This document shows positions 35,246 through 48,900 of a stretch of 64,000 nucleotides of DNA, one piece after another (positions within the stretch are counted from its first letter, which is position 1; each line of letters starts with the position of its first letter). The stretch is from Eumeta japonica. Its lineage: Eukaryota > Arthropoda > Insecta > Lepidoptera > Psychidae. The stretch is from the NCBI GenBank assembly GCA_005406025.1, contig BGZK01001347.1, forward strand, positions 1 to 64,000, read 5' to 3'. The notes under the pieces were generated by a model. The model was given only the letters and a program-made list of their open reading frames with translations. It had not been told where the DNA came from and did no database searches. Made by a program: the position numbers and the translations under genes.

Positions 35246-36159
35246 TTGTAAGGCTATCACTGAAAACATATATTTTTTTATCAATATTCATAAGTTATAA
35301 AGCATTATTGCTATGGGTTATCGTACGGGTGAAAATCCATAACAATAATACATATATTGCATATATATAGTACAAAAGTATTAGATTATGTCATATAGAA
35401 AAAATACAGACTATATTAGTATCAAAACGACAATCTTATAAAATATTTATTGAAGTTACTTGTATCTTTTGATTGTGTTTCAATAATCATATTTATCAAA
35501 ACAAACAATATAATTTTTAATTAGCTCTGAATTGTTCCATTCTATTTAATTAGATTTAACTACTTATATTTGAAAAATAACGCTTTTAAACATAAATATA
35601 ATAAATTTAAATATACACGACAAATTAAATTAGTTTTATCGTTCGTCAGAACATAAGTACTCATGCAAACATAAAACACAAATAAAATCGGTCAAGGTCT
35701 TTTTTAATGGACGGATGGTTTTAAATACGTCTTTGAATGTTCTAAAAATATTTTTAATTGAATAGTGACTCAAAGCTACACCGAATTCCCTTTAACTTAT
35801 TTCTGACACCGAAATAAGAATGAAGCTGTAAATGCGCCGGTTCAACTTGAATTTAGCCTGATTCGGTTCTCATGATATTGGTCTCTGCAAAACCTGGCTG
35901 AGTTTGAGGAAAGAGAACTATTGAATGTTCATACAAAATATATTGATACGTACAAGTACGAGTAGGTACCAACGAATCGACTCATCGATTTGTTTACCTC
36001 CTAAAACGACATATTCGTAAGCGCCCCAATCAGGACCCGCCCCCCTAATTTACGACGCATTTATAGAGTCACCGAGGGCTCTTAATAAAGTTCTCCGCTT
36101 AAACAGCAACGCACAACAATGAGTTGAGTATTAGAATAAACAAAGTGAGAGTTCGCCAT

Positions 36160-36260
36160 GTGCCGGGCAAACACGGGTAATGTATTCAGCGGGTCGGGCC
36201 GGCCGCGGCCACTGCGCCACCTCGCGCCGGCTCCCTCCGGCTTAGTTCTGAGCTTTGATG
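36160..36260. promoter_or_regulatory. Small GC island
   Basis: ggtcgggccggccgcggccac and cctcgcgccggctcc. No ORF. Candidate cis-element. Confidence 0.25.
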
Positions 36261-37619
36261 ACTTGAGCCAATATCACAGGAATGCAAGACACAATCCGCT
36301 CCGTCTGCCGACTGCTATTCCTTAAAAAGCTAAAAAGCTGTTTTTAATCCCGTGTCGGATTTCTCTGATTTTGTTGATCTTGTATATCATTTTAGATGTT
36401 GGTTTTAGAAGGCAAAATCGGAAAATTAACGCTTTTTTTGAAAATTCTCGAATGGGGAGGGTATTTAGTGATTAATTGTCAAATCGCGAAATCGGAAAGC
36501 ATGTCTCCATGTTTGCGTAAAACTCGTCTCATTTAAAAGTAAATTCCTCATTAAAAGTTGTCGAGTTTATTTTCGATGTGAATACTTATACGATATAAGC
36601 AACTCTAATCTTACCAGAAATATAATCCTAATCGATTGGCTAAAAGTTTACTTAAACTCAAATCCACCAACTTTTGTTTATAAAACTGCACTGCACAACC
36701 AATTATGGGCAAAATATTTTTTTTTAATAGAGCCTGTAATATGATCAACAATATATCGTCGAATTTAGACTTCGATGTTTCTTTCTTATACTGCTCTATA
36801 ATCAGGCGACACTTGGCGGATATATTTTTAAATTTAACCACTTAAGGTTATTTTTATGTAACTTACTTTGTGGTTAGATACTTTTAATTACTTTTTATTT
36901 ACTCAGTCATTTAATCCCGTTTTTCTTTTATTTATCATTGTTTTTTTTGCTTATGTTTCAAAAATATTATTTTTTAACTATAAGTGACAACATGAAATTG
37001 ACTAACATAAATATAATTAGTTATTTATGTTGACACATAAGAACTGTAATTTTTCTATGAATAAATGAATAAATAATCTAAATATTGCTTATTATACCTA
37101 AAAGTACAAGTAAATTGAGGGATAGAAGAATAATTTAAAACAAATTATGCATTTACTTTTAAATTTGTTTAAGTCAAATTCTCATCTGGCTTTGTCACCT
37201 TACTGCAGAGACATCCATTTCCATCAAACTTTTTATTTCAATTTGGGAAGCCGGCACACCGAACCCCTCACGCTGACGAAGTGCGGGTCAGGGCTGTTAA
37301 AATCGTTACCACCAATGGTGTAACAACGTCACCTGACGTAACATGTTAAAAAGATTCTTAATATTTGACTTAATCTAAATTATTCAGAAAATAAACATTG
37401 TATATATCATCTTCCGTATTTAGTATTTGAAATCACAAATATATTACACTCATAGCATGCTTCATAGAAGCACACAACTCCTTAAACTTATCGATATCTA
37501 TGCAAAGCTGCAGGCTATTTGTACTTTCGTCAAATTCCGTTACATGCGTTTACCCATCGAAAAGAATTATCCGTTATTTTTCAACTGGAGCCCGAAGTCC
37601 ACAAAACCAAACAACAACC

Positions 37620-37790
37620 CTGACGTGATAGCGCACAGCAGCGGGCCGGTCATCCATCAGACGCGACCTCGCACGGCGTCATGCGTCCCAGTTATTATTC
37701 ACGCGCTTCTGTGCGCGTCCGGCGCTCGCGTCGCAAACGCAGCGGAAACGGGAGGGGAGGCGACTCTATCATTTTTCACGCATTAATCAG
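37620..37790. promoter_or_regulatory. Small GC island
   Basis: agcagcgggccggtcatcc, gcgcgtccggcgctcgcg and cgggaggggaggcgac. The overlapping 119- and 71-codon ORFs are in different frames and unrecognised. Confidence 0.25.
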
Positions 37791-40592
37791 CACGATCGGT
37801 TCCAGGACTGTAGATTGCTGTACACATCCTAATAATAGGTTTCAGTTGAGGGTTCCTGTATCCCTAAGTCGTACAAAATCTAATATATCAAAATGACATG
37901 TAAATCTTTTTGAAACTGAATTGCACGTGATGGACCCCCACAGGGTTTTATCTTATAAAGTGAACTTCGAATTAGTTAATTGAAATACTGGGTCTCCGTC
38001 TGCGGCTTTACCTGTCTAAAATTTATTTGATCTGTCGCATAAAGTTTCTATCGCATCTGAACCCCCTTCCCCATTCACCGGCCCACTCCTTCTCTAAATT
38101 CTCTCCTCCATTTATATATTTTTCAATACATTGAGCGCATCGTGATCTAAAGGTCGAATGTAGGTTTATGTTTTTTTTAACCATTATTGTTTGTTCATAT
38201 CATGACCTTTCTGTAGTTTTCGACTCAGGCACTTGTGATTGGCCCTGTAACTTATCAGGCTAGATGTATAAATGAGAACATTTTTTCTCCTGATATCCGA
38301 CTAAAATTATATAAAGTATACATTCTGCTCCAAGGACAGCTTCATCTACCCATAAAAACAGCATGAAAATCCATTCAAGTATGCAAAGATGTCAGATATT
38401 TCAGAGAATAGACAGACAAAAAACTAAGGTTAACCTGAAATAACCTTAAAAAAAATAAATACCGTAATCACACCCACGTGTTGAATGTATTAGAAAAAAG
38501 GTTTAATTACTTACTTCTGTTAGAAATCCACTGGAATTAGAATAAATATCTTTTATTCTTTTTGCCAATAACTTTATAAAATTTTTTTCGCTAATCACTT
38601 AATTGAAATATTATTTTTCACGTCACTACTGAGTTTCAGAAATAGAAATGTTCAGAGTGTCATGTAGGAGACTTGGTAATGGTATATGTGTACCTAGAAG
38701 GGTGATAGGTAAAACTTTTCAATTAATGCGATGTTATAAAGGGCCATATAAATTGTAGGAAAAATTATCGAACGCTACATATAAAATTGAGTCACTCAAT
38801 GAAAGAATGTGAGATATAGTTCATGTATGTCGGTTGAAAAGGTTTCAACTTAGATAATAGGAAAATGTAATATATACAAACTGTAAATAGATCTAGGGTG
38901 TTGACAGAAAGTATATGTGCCAGGTGGCCTTAGTAACAATTATGTTTATGCCAAGATGACAATAACATTACGTAACGTAACGTAACGGAAAAATGTTACC
39001 CAGAAATAAAGATGGCGCATAACAGAAAAACGTTACATTGCTATATTTCTCCCATACGCCGATAAAGAAGTTTCACTTCAAAAAAATTAAAAAAATTTGT
39101 TATCACTTATTCTTATCATTCTTTTATCGTCACCTCTCAAATTTTACACATACATTCAATGTACAGTAACACTGGGATCTACTATTTTATTGTACGTATC
39201 TATTTTCCGCCTTTTTTTATATCTAATCGCAAATTTTATTGTACCCTTCCATTATAATTACATTTTTATTTATAATTTAGGCATTAATTTTATATCAGTA
39301 TTAATTCAAATACCTAACCGATTTACGATGTCAGTTTAGTTTATTACTATTATTGTTAGTATTATTGTTTTAACTGTACTCTGTAAATGGAACGAACTTA
39401 ATCGTTCAAGGAGCAATATAAATAAGGTTGCAGCTAAGGTTTAAAATTTTCTATTATACGAATTCAAAATTGTTGTTCAAAAAGTTATATGGCAAGGCAG
39501 TTACACGACATTAGATTGTGTTAATAAAAAAAAATCCCATGGGATTGAACGTCTCAAATATCAGGTTGATACATGTTATTTCCAAATATTGTAACTAGTA
39601 CTTTTATTAAATAATAAGTAATAATGAGTAACCCTTAAGTTAATTGTCTAATTCTCTCAGGGTGAAACAGAACTTGAAATGGATGATAAAGTAGATATTA
39701 AAAAAAAATCAATTATCACGTATTTCAAGTGGGGTTTGTTATCTATGAAATAAATGTACTTTTGATTTTATTTAATGCCCATTGAACTTTCAATCAAATT
39801 TATAACAAAATTTTCATAGTTGAATGTTTAAAAAGTGGAGTAAAAATTTTTTTTTAACTAAATTCAAATTTAGCTTGATTGAATAAGTTTGGATGCAATA
39901 TCTAAACAATACATTGTATTAACAAATAATGGTTATAATTTAACCAAATAATCGAACCAAAACATTGGTTCGTTTAAAATCAGCGATTCAAATTACTGAT
40001 GTTATTTAAACTTTATTGGAATGAGCAATTTTTTTTTAGTGTGCTTACTTAAGAACTGGCAATTAGTTGTTACTCTTATACTTTAAAGTAAAAAAAAATG
40101 CCATCATGTTTCTGATAATAATCCTTTCAAGCTTAGGTAATTTTCTATAATTGTTAATAGAGTTATCACCAATATGTAATGTAAAAAGCCGATCTTATTG
40201 AGAGTTGAAACTTTAAAAGGTATTGGCAACAAATAGTAAATAACGCGTACAGAGACCACAACTTAAAATTCTGAAGTTGACTAGCCGATTAATTTGTTTG
40301 CAGGGCAATGTTTTTTCCTTTACCGAGAAGATATTATTACTTTTTTTAAAGCATAAATGTCATTAAAGTTGAATAATTATACAATTAAGCATTAATATAA
40401 TGACTGGTTAATCTAAAACATATTTAATCAAATTTGAAAAAAAAATTACGTACGACAATTGTAAATCACATTTTTAAACAAAATACGTCTTCCATTTGTT
40501 TATAGTCTAAGATTCGGCATTAGACAAATGTACTCTCATCTGTTAATTGAATCAAATTATGTTTTAAAGGCATTTAACAATAATATACATCT

Positions 40593-40778
40593 ATGAGAAC
40601 AATGTCTGCCACCCTAGTCCTGCTGCTATTAAAATTAATTAATTACTATTTTTTTGTTTCTTATGTTAATTGTATATCCCACGTACAAAATTTTGAGTAT
40701 GATGTTTTTCACCTTGTTACAACAGGCAGCGACCTTTATTCCTGCTACAGCTACCTGCAGTCAGGTGTAAACAGGTAG
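40593..40778 (+). CDS. Hypothetical small secreted-type peptide (left arm of inverted duplication)
   Basis: 61 codons, starting MRTMSATLVLLLLKL, a basic N-terminus followed by a hydrophobic run of about 22 residues that ends ...SYVNC, like a signal peptide. The remaining 34 residues include two cysteines (LYSCYSYLQ, plus the Cys at the putative cleavage end) and an acidic-aromatic segment. The paralogous ORF in the other arm (40891-40968) keeps the same start and the Y-V-(N/D)-C end, but then stops. No family recognised, no upstream TATA box identified, and a downstream exon is possible. Could equally be chance coding inside a foldback repeat. Confidence 0.3.
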   Translation: MRTMSATLVLLLLKLINYYFFVSYVNCISHVQNFEYDVFHLVTTGSDLYSCYSYLQSGVNR

Positions 40779-40890
40779 ATAAACCGAACCTATTTCCCTC
40801 ATCTTTTAATTAAAAAATATTAACACTAAATTCTACTAAACAAACTTTACTAAATTCTTAATATATTTCTAACTGCCAGTTACCGCGAAA

Positions 40891-40968
40891 TCATTTGCAG
40901 TCTACATAAAAAAAATAAGCGATTAATATTAATTGCAGCAGGAATACGGTGGCAGACATTGCTCTCAT
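40891..40968 (-). CDS. Truncated paralogue of the 40593 ORF (right arm)
   Basis: 25 codons: MRAMSATVFLLQLI, a hydrophobic core, YVDCK, stop. It is the mirror copy of the left-arm ORF with mostly amino-acid-changing differences, yet it remains hydrophobic. It may be a pseudogene, or a first exon whose splice donor (GTAGAC after the Tyr codon) I cannot confirm. Confidence 0.25.
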   Translation of the reverse strand: MRAMSATVFLLQLILIAYFFYVDCK

Positions 40969-41129
40969 AAATTTATAATATTGTTGTCTGACTTCAAAAC
41001 ATTATTTTATTCAATTAACAGATGAGAGTACATTTTTCTTATGCCGGATCTTAGACTATTACTTTCATAAACTTTTTACAAGAAGTTCAGTTAGCGAAAT
41101 TCTCCATCTGCCGCATGCCCATAGCAATG

Positions 41130-41560
41130 ACATCAACGAGCTTAAGCGAACTCATCGTCCGACCGTTGATCACACCGCATCATCGTAAACTTGCGAACCT
41201 CCGACGTAAACGTCCCCAGATATTCAGCGGGGTCCTTTCCAGTTTCGCGAGGGCCGTCGCACGCTATTACGAGGCGGAGGATCTTTTTGGTGAAGCTTTT
41301 CTCTGTTTGTTTAGGTATGCCAGTCATCTTTATTTGAGCCGTCGCCGAGCGCGGGCGGGGGCGACAGTTGCCCGCTAGCGAGGCGTATGAAAAATGTGAG
41401 GCCGCGCGGAATGATCTAATTGTATTCATTAGCCGGGGCAGGGCGGGCAAATATTGACTGTGTAGCCGGCACACGCGGGCAAACCGCCCCTCGCGCTCCC
41501 CGCCCCGCCGATCCCGCCCCGCCCGACGTGTCCGAAGGTCCAAGTTTGTTGGATCTGAAG
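41130..41560. promoter_or_regulatory. GC island with homeodomain words
   Basis: gagcgcgggcgggggcgac, ctcccCGCCCCGCCG-type runs and, between them, gaatgatctaattgtattcattagcc. ORFs on both strands (up to 133 codons) overlap in conflicting frames. Candidate enhancer. Confidence 0.35.
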
Positions 41561-42059
41561 CTCTCGTAGGCGCGTTGAAAAGCTCCTTGTATCATGGTGC
41601 ATGCAAAAATACATCGTATTAAGGTTTCGTTAATATGTATATCACACAAAAGGTAATAAATTAAATGTATTTACTGTATGGGTATTGTAAATAAATAAGT
41701 AACACTGTTCGAATTTTTTTTTGGGTTAAATGTTTATGTAGTACTTGATTAACCCATTTAAAAAGTCCACCACCAATTTCCCGAGCACGAATTCAAGATC
41801 GTAATAACGTATTTCTTATGCATTACAATATGTTTGTAAATTGAACGCTGCGTGGATAAAAAATAAAATGCATTGGAGAAGGTATTGTGACAATTTTTGT
41901 TTAGTCAAATCGCTAAACTATTGAAGTATTATTTGATTCACTTTTACTTTTTAACCGGCTTTAAAAGGTACTTGACACTCTTCCCTTATTTGGGGCCGTA
42001 TTTTTTGGTGCGTAATGGGTGACTTCGTGCGTGAAGTCACGAAAACACTTTTACGAATC

Positions 42060-42300
42060 AATTTTTAGTGATTCACCCTGACTCAGCGGCCAAAAATACA
42101 GCTTTCGATCGAGAATGTACGGGGTTCGATCTTGCCCAGGGAAGAATCGATCAACGAACTATGAACTGAAGTCAAAATAACCGCTCGCTCAGTGCCATTA
42201 AAACCATCTTAAGCCGTAGGTCTCAAAATTTGTTGAGAACCATGGATAAGGGTTGTTAGCAGCCATCAAACTCACTGGACCAGCGTGAAGCGCGTAAGAT
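42060..42300 (+). repeat. SINE-like repeat with B-box-like word
   Basis: ggggttcgatcttgccc (B-box-like) at about 42110-42140, with a downstream tail containing aaactcactggaccagcgtg. Related to the repeat at 7320-7520. Boundaries approximate. Confidence 0.35.
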
Positions 42301-42970
42301 GCGAGCCATCGATTGGAAATAGAAAGATTGTGTGCATGGCTCGATAGCAATACTCGACAAATCGACATTTTAAAAATTCAATACTTGAAAAAAAAGAACT
42401 GCCATCGAAGTAGTCCCATTTAAATATGATGGTGATCTGATGATGAAGTAAAAGACGAAGAACTCTTAAAGTTATGGCAGCACTCACAACGAATTTCGGT
42501 TATTTTATCGGAAATCAAGTGAGTTAGTGAAATAGAGAGACGTTAAAACTGTTAATGGTGATTTGATAAAGTTATTGAATCTAAATGGGTACTCATCGAT
42601 TGTTATCCTCTGCGAAAGACTTTGAGCATATTGCTGACTATTTTCACGTAAAAATTAATTAAAGTTATATCCTTATTTTTTCTCAACGGATCATTCCTTT
42701 CTTTCCTCAAAATAGAGGTGTCCGAATTTCAGAATGTTTAGTGGTGGTCTACTTTGACTTAAATAATAAAATTACTGTTACTATAAAAAAATATTTTAAA
42801 AAACTTTTCCAAAAAATTAAAATGCAAACCGCCTTCAACGTTCTTCTTAAATTGGGTAAATATATAGACTCACATATTTATATTTAATAATAATATAATA
42901 ATGATATAAACTCACGCCTATCTCCCAAAAGGGTAGACAGAGACAATAGTTTTTACATTTATTATCATTA

Positions 42971-42992
42971 TTATATATATATATATATATAT
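42971..42992. repeat. (TA)n microsatellite
   Basis: About 11 TA units. Confidence 0.9.
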
Positions 42993-43050
42993 GCAGGTAA
43001 TTTTTTTTTGTATCGTAAATTAAAATGTGAATAATACTATTTTTAGTAAT

Positions 43051-44322
43051 ATAAATGGTAGTGGAATTTTTTTGGATTTTATATAAAAATTCAAGATAAT
43101 TTTTATCATATTTTATTTACATTTATTTAAAGTTGTGTATGCTATTTTGTTCAATAACTCGTTTCAATCTTATACCTAGTGACGTTATCCTATTGCTGTA
43201 AAAATTTTGGGACTTCTAATCAAAAAACTGCGAAAAGTAGTTTTGACAGTCCTCTCTTGATGTTTACCGAACACCACTTAAAGAATTTTGAAGAGACGGG
43301 AAACAGGTGAAAATTGAAGGTGCAAGCTCAGGGCTGCATGGTGGATGCATTATAACTTCCCAACCCAACCAAACTCGCTCAATATTTGCTGAGTGACTAA
43401 ATATGTGTGTAGTATGGCGTATCGTAATGAAAAACCACACCTCTGTTCTTCGATTAATGGATACTTGGCATTTTTTCTCTTCTTCTTGCTCGAATCTTAT
43501 CAACTGCTCTTACTTACTTACTTAATCTTAATTTTTGCTCAATAGAGATCCGAATTGATGGATTTGCCTGACGGTAAAAACTCATAACGAAGTTATTGCG
43601 AGTTAATCCGGGTTTCACTATAGTCTGTGGAGTTTGCTTGCTTGATTTGGCCATGATCTTTTTCGCACGTTCTTGTCGGACGTAATCCGTTTTTCATTAC
43701 AAATGATCATTCTTATCAGGAACGGTTCGCTTTCATTACATTTCATTAGATATTTTTCAGTGAGCTCGTGTGGGACCCAAGTATCGAGATTTTTTATATA
43801 TTTAGTTTTTTTTTTGAAATGGGTCATTGAATACAAAACAGTTATGACCCAACTGTTTGTAGTCGATCCCCAGCACTTCATCTATGTTGTAAGAACTAAT
43901 ATGCCAATATTGCTCTACTGTTTACGAAATGGCGTCGACTTTATCCATAACGGATCGACCAGAGCGACGTTTGACATCAAAATTTTTGTTTGAAAACCCT
44001 TGATCCTGAGTTTTGTGCTACTCTTACCGACACTGTATTAGGTCCATAAGCGTCATGTGGCGACGACTTGTAGCGCATTTTCCCTTATTTGTAGTAAAAC
44101 TTCAAAATGTATCGAGTTTCTAAATTAGATTCACTCATTTTGGTGGGCATAAAAACAATAGAAAAATGGCGGGACAGAGTAGGTATTTATTTATATTTTT
44201 CTTTTCTTAACATCATCTGTTTAATGATATCAAAAGTACCCAGATGCAAATAGCACAACCAAAGAAATTTTACTGCAACTTTTTACTTATAAAATACGAA
44301 AAAACTTTTTTCCCCGAGCTAA
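43051..44322 (-). mobile_element. Near full-length but inactive mariner transposon
   Basis: Minus-oriented sibling of the copy at 14.5 kb. The 5' terminal repeat TTAGCTCGGGGAAAAAAG ends at 44322, next to TA. The sub-terminal 60 bp (ttgcagtaaaatttctttgg) match the other copy closely. Coding relics: WVPHELTEKYLMK, IICNEKRITSDKNVRKRSW, MHPPCSPELAPS and SLQNSLSG, broken by frameshifts. The 3' end near 43051 is decayed (caaaaaaattccactacca). At about 1.27 kb it keeps the segment missing from the shorter copy. Confidence 0.85.
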
Positions 44323-44789
44323 TATAAAACATAAATTATAAAATTATGCTAATATTATATATTTTCATTGTTTGAATATTTACAATAAATAGTTATCTGT
44401 CGAGTTGATGTAAGCTCAAACAAGATAAATAAAAAATAATGAAATTAGCGCAATTCAATCAGAAATTTATAAAAAAAAATACTTAGCAACCATAAAATAA
44501 CGCATTAAAAAACTTTATAGGTATAGAGACATTACCATCAACAATCTCTGCTCTTTAGTTTATTTCAGTAAATTTTTGAATACAATTGCTTTCGTAAAGT
44601 AATAGAGTAAGGGTAGACATATACAATACATAGAAAACTGAAGAAAATTTATGACTATCTAATTTGTTTTATATTGAAAATATCATTTCACCTAACTATC
44701 AGTTGCAGGAATAGTTAACAATTAATTTAACCAAAATAAAAATTATTATGTTAATATATCACGAAATTATGTGGAATCGTCCCATTTAT

Positions 44790-45090
44790 TATGTCAACAT
44801 TGCTCCGACTCGCGAACGAAAAGCAAATCAATCGGCGATCGGCCGCGGCCGCGCGTCCGCGCCGCGCCGCCGGCAAACAGCGGCGCCGCCCCCCTGTTTA
44901 TACTCCGCCGGATGAAAAAGCAACACCGACCGCCCAGGAATAATATTAGCGACCCTCGATAAACTGGCCAATTTCATCGTTTGCGACCGCCCGCAGCCGA
45001 ATTCGCACTTACTTAAAGGGCATTTAGGTGCAATTCGATTCGACAGGCGCCGGCCGTTAACGCCGTTCCGGCGACTTTAAACAGTTTTTT
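44790..45090. promoter_or_regulatory. GC island
   Basis: gatcggccgcggccgcgcgtc, cgccgcgccgccggcaaac, then aataatattagcgacc, gccaatttcatcg and ggcgccggccgttaacgccg. GC blocks alternating with AT-rich binding words; no credible ORF. Confidence 0.35.
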
Positions 45091-46239
45091 ACTAAACGGT
45101 AACATGTGTTAACATTTGCTGATAATCCCGGATTAACACATTATAATAATGTGATGAATGTGGCGTTTATTTAAGCCGTATGCCGGGCCCGGCCATTCGA
45201 TGGTGTTTAGTGTGACAGGTGCGCCCGCCACCCGTGCTAGCTGATCAGCAGCGGCTAAATATTTAATTGACAGATTTGTATTTAAATTATTGTACCGCCC
45301 GTGGAGATAAATAAACATTGTAAAGGTAAAGGTCTATCTTATATACGATACGTTAGAGGTATAAATCAATTCCTATAAAAATCCGAGATCTGTTATTGGC
45401 GAGTGTTTACTGCGTAAAAATTGTTGTATCTTCGGTACTTACAAATAATGTTTTTATTTTCTTACAATAAACATGGGCTCTGTACTCATCTCGTTGCAAG
45501 CTGATTTAGATTATTCAGGTATATAATTACACTGAATCTTTTCAAATTCGTTTCTTCGAAAAATAAAAGCATATTTATAATCTGTCATATTTATGTTTGC
45601 GCAATGTCTGAATTACGGGAAACTAATGGCGTGAGTCTTACCTTTTAAGATACCTTAGCCAAAGACAAGAGAGGGACCGTTATACTTTCGTCCTGTTTGA
45701 TTGTCTCTCGCTCTGTATGTCTGTTCGTATATTTACAGCCTTACAACTCTGTTATTTTTTTATTGATTCTAATAAAATTATGCTTTTATTATAGGTGTAT
45801 TGTGTGAATCAAAAAACTTAAAGGTACAGTAATTAAAAAATATATATTGAAATAGTTCTTCGTACACAAAATCGAGAAATGAAATATTCTTTTCTCATAT
45901 ATCCAAAATGGCGTGGGATATTGTTAAATAGATATTTAAAAATTGATTAGAGATTGGTAAGTTTTCCTCGTGTACGGGAATTTCAATACGATAGGTACCA
46001 TTCAAATATATATTTTTGAATGTTATACGTCCAATATTTTTATTTTATTTATATGGAGTAATATCATACCAGTTTTCCTCAAACTTAATTCAATTGTAAA
46101 TTTCATGTTATTCTACGAAACCGTGAATAAGAGAGTTTCTTTCCTCTTTTGGTCGTCACTTAATATCTATTTCGCTCTTTATCCCCTCCACTTGCGAACA
46201 AATGATCAATGATTTCACTGGTACACTATATCTATATTA

Positions 46240-46420
46240 GGTCCCGATCGGCGTCGGCACAGCCGACCGGTCGCCTAGAATGAATCAATCTATCCACAGA
46301 AAGTGCAATATAATGATCGCCTATCAATAATGACGGCACTTCCGCGACACAATGCGGTTGATCAGGGGCGCGGCGCCGAGCGGCAGATGCGCGCGCGCCC
46401 GCTGCTGAATCACTACCGTT
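46240..46420. promoter_or_regulatory. GC island
   Basis: gatcggcgtcggcacagccg, ggggcgcggcgccgagcgg and gcgcgcgcccgctgctgaatc. No ORF. Confidence 0.3.
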
Positions 46421-47538
46421 TTAAATAAACGACTGATTGCATTTCGAAAAACAGTATTTTTATTGATAAATAAAATTATAAGGATCACACTATATCATTT
46501 TTCGTAATGGTTACAATTTGTGCTATAGGAAATAACAGTTCTTGTACGTGTCGGACAAGCAAAGCTTAGAGTGCTGTATTTACATTTAACAGCAATTGAA
46601 ATTCCTTTGTATTCGTACATAAAAGTCTTCTTATTTTCTCGTATATATCATATGTATATTATTCTAGGCCTCTGTAGTAGAAAACAAAACTGACACAGAT
46701 CAAAAACGTAAATAAAGACGGACGCAGTATCGTGAAACAATAGGTATTATCTCGTCAATACCTACAAGCGGACAAATACTTCACTACATAACAAGTTCGT
46801 CTACTGACGTTTTGCTATCAATCCCGACCAGATAAGGCTATTGATGTATTAAAAATAGTTTATAGTTCTGCACAGTGAAAAATTGTCGGAGGTTACATAA
46901 AAAACTCCTTCAATGAAATGGTTTAAAAAAATGTAAAAAAATGTTACACGAAATATCTTTTTTTTTTTCTTATTACATTTTTTTTTACCAAAAATTATGA
47001 CACATATCTAAATACCAAAACCTGCTGTTGCCGAAAATAAAACCTGTAAATTACGTAAAAACATTGGCGAACGGTATTCTTTTGAATTGATATTTTTTTA
47101 TAATATCAGTATTTATTTCTAAAATATTTTTCATACAATACTTATATACATTTATCTAAGGCAGTGATGTAAGTACGGAGAGAAAAATTAGATACAAAAA
47201 TAAAAGACTAGAAATAAAATAACATTATAGTACATGTAGTTGCCATTCTTTTGATATGTACCATAATGTCGGTATTGTCTTTTACTTATAAGACCCATGA
47301 CTGGGGATTTCCTTTGAGAAAATGTTGGCATGTCTATTGAGAACTGGCATACACCGATAATTGCGGACTTACTGGTTGCCACGCCATGTTTTCTCACTAT
47401 TACAAGTTAGATATATGTGAGGTTTGATTAAATCTCTATATATTGAATTGAGACCTCTTATTTTTTCGCAGTGTTAATGAAATCGTGTTTCGAGTCTACC
47501 GCCTTACTAAGAAGTAAACTTGCACACATAAAAACCAA

Positions 47539-47635
47539 CAATCTATCAGTGGCGGATCCAGAGGGGGGATCATGGTGGTCATAATAACCCTCCCCCCACG
47601 CCAACTCAAAGCCTGGTTACGCCCTTACAATCTGT
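47539..47635. mobile_element. 81-bp hAT-like MITE with 8-bp target-site duplication
   Basis: The element is 47547-47627. The left end CAGTGGCGGATCCAG and the inverted right end TAAGGGCGTAACCAG match at 10 of 15 positions and resemble hAT termini. Flanking CAATCTAT (47539-47546) and CAATCTGT (47628-47635) form an 8-bp duplication with one mismatch, the hAT hallmark. It lacks coding capacity. Confidence 0.65.
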
Positions 47636-48900
47636 TATCTATACATAACATACGTTGTCGGACAAAAAACATATCCCAAAATGTTATTCCTCTTTCTTAT
47701 TTCCCAAGTTATTTTTTGTTTTCTATTATATAATAATAAAAATATAATTGGGGTCAATGGGGTACTACGCTAAAATTATGATAGGGAAATACTTTAACAG
47801 TTTAATAATAATAGTTGTGAAAAATACGTTACTGAATAATTTATTCTACAATTATTATTTTTTTTAGAAATAATTCAATCATGAGCTATGTGAATCAGAC
47901 ATTATTTACAAACACCAGTCAGTGCAAATAATATCCCTCCGTAAGCCTGCTGTTGACATCTACTTATGTGAGTGATTGAAAATATTTATTAAATTTTGTT
48001 AGTATGCCTTTGTTAGAATGCTTTATTTTTTATATAGCATTAAACACCATTCTCCGTCTGTAATAAATCTTCAGTATATAGGGTGTTAAAGCCTCAAGGA
48101 AATTTCTTTCTTGTTTGCTTTATACAGACTTTGTTGATCTACTAGCATGTGATTTTTATAATCCAATTTGTTTACTTATGTCGGAATGTACCTCACGAGA
48201 ACCCGAGGCAGTTTTCGAGAAAGGTCAATGACCTCTTCTAGCCACTCGTCCAAATTTTGGGATTTTACAGTCTACTAGAGTCACGGTTAAAAATAATTTC
48301 CTCAGGAAACTTGACAGAATTGAAAATGAACTTAAATATAAAAATGGGTCCTGCCAGCTTTATACATAAGATTTATTGTTACTTTTTAACAAATTATCCG
48401 AAAAGTATAATTTATTCAATAAAATTAAATACGTATTGTTTTTATATAATTAAAATTAAGTCTATAAAAAAACAGGTATTGTTAGTTTTATTTAATGATT
48501 ATTATAATAATTCCTATTATTATTTACATATGTTCTAAATATATATTGTAATATATTATTAATATTCATGAGCCATGAAAAGTTTATGTCTTTTGCTTCT
48601 TATGACGTCACGTCGGCTCATTTTGCGTTACGACATGAAGTTTAAAAAAGCAACTTCCTATTTACATTAAATCAGTTATTTGTGTATGATTTACTTTTTT
48701 TATTTTTGGTATGTTTATGTAAGCCTAGACTCTTAATAATAGAACAGAATTAAATCTGTACTAGTTCTCCATCGAACATGTAACATGGTACACTACTTTT
48801 CAAATTTTTAGACTAGACTTATAATACTACTTTATAGTAGAATACGTATTTTAAGCTTAGACGCAAAAATATACTAATTCAACTTTCGTTGTATTAAATG

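Larger units (their letters stand above)
40501..41060. repeat. Inverted duplication with about 160-170-bp arms around a 225-bp spacer
   Basis: The left arm (about 40501-40672) and right arm (about 40898-41060, inverted) share tagtctaagat, cggcat, tgtactctcatctgttaatt, gaacaatgtctgccacc-type and cctgctgc words at roughly 80% identity by eye. Each arm contains a short ORF with a signal-peptide-like start, pointing towards the other. It may be an inverted gene duplication or a foldback element. A transcript through both arms would fold into a long hairpin. Confidence 0.85.
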
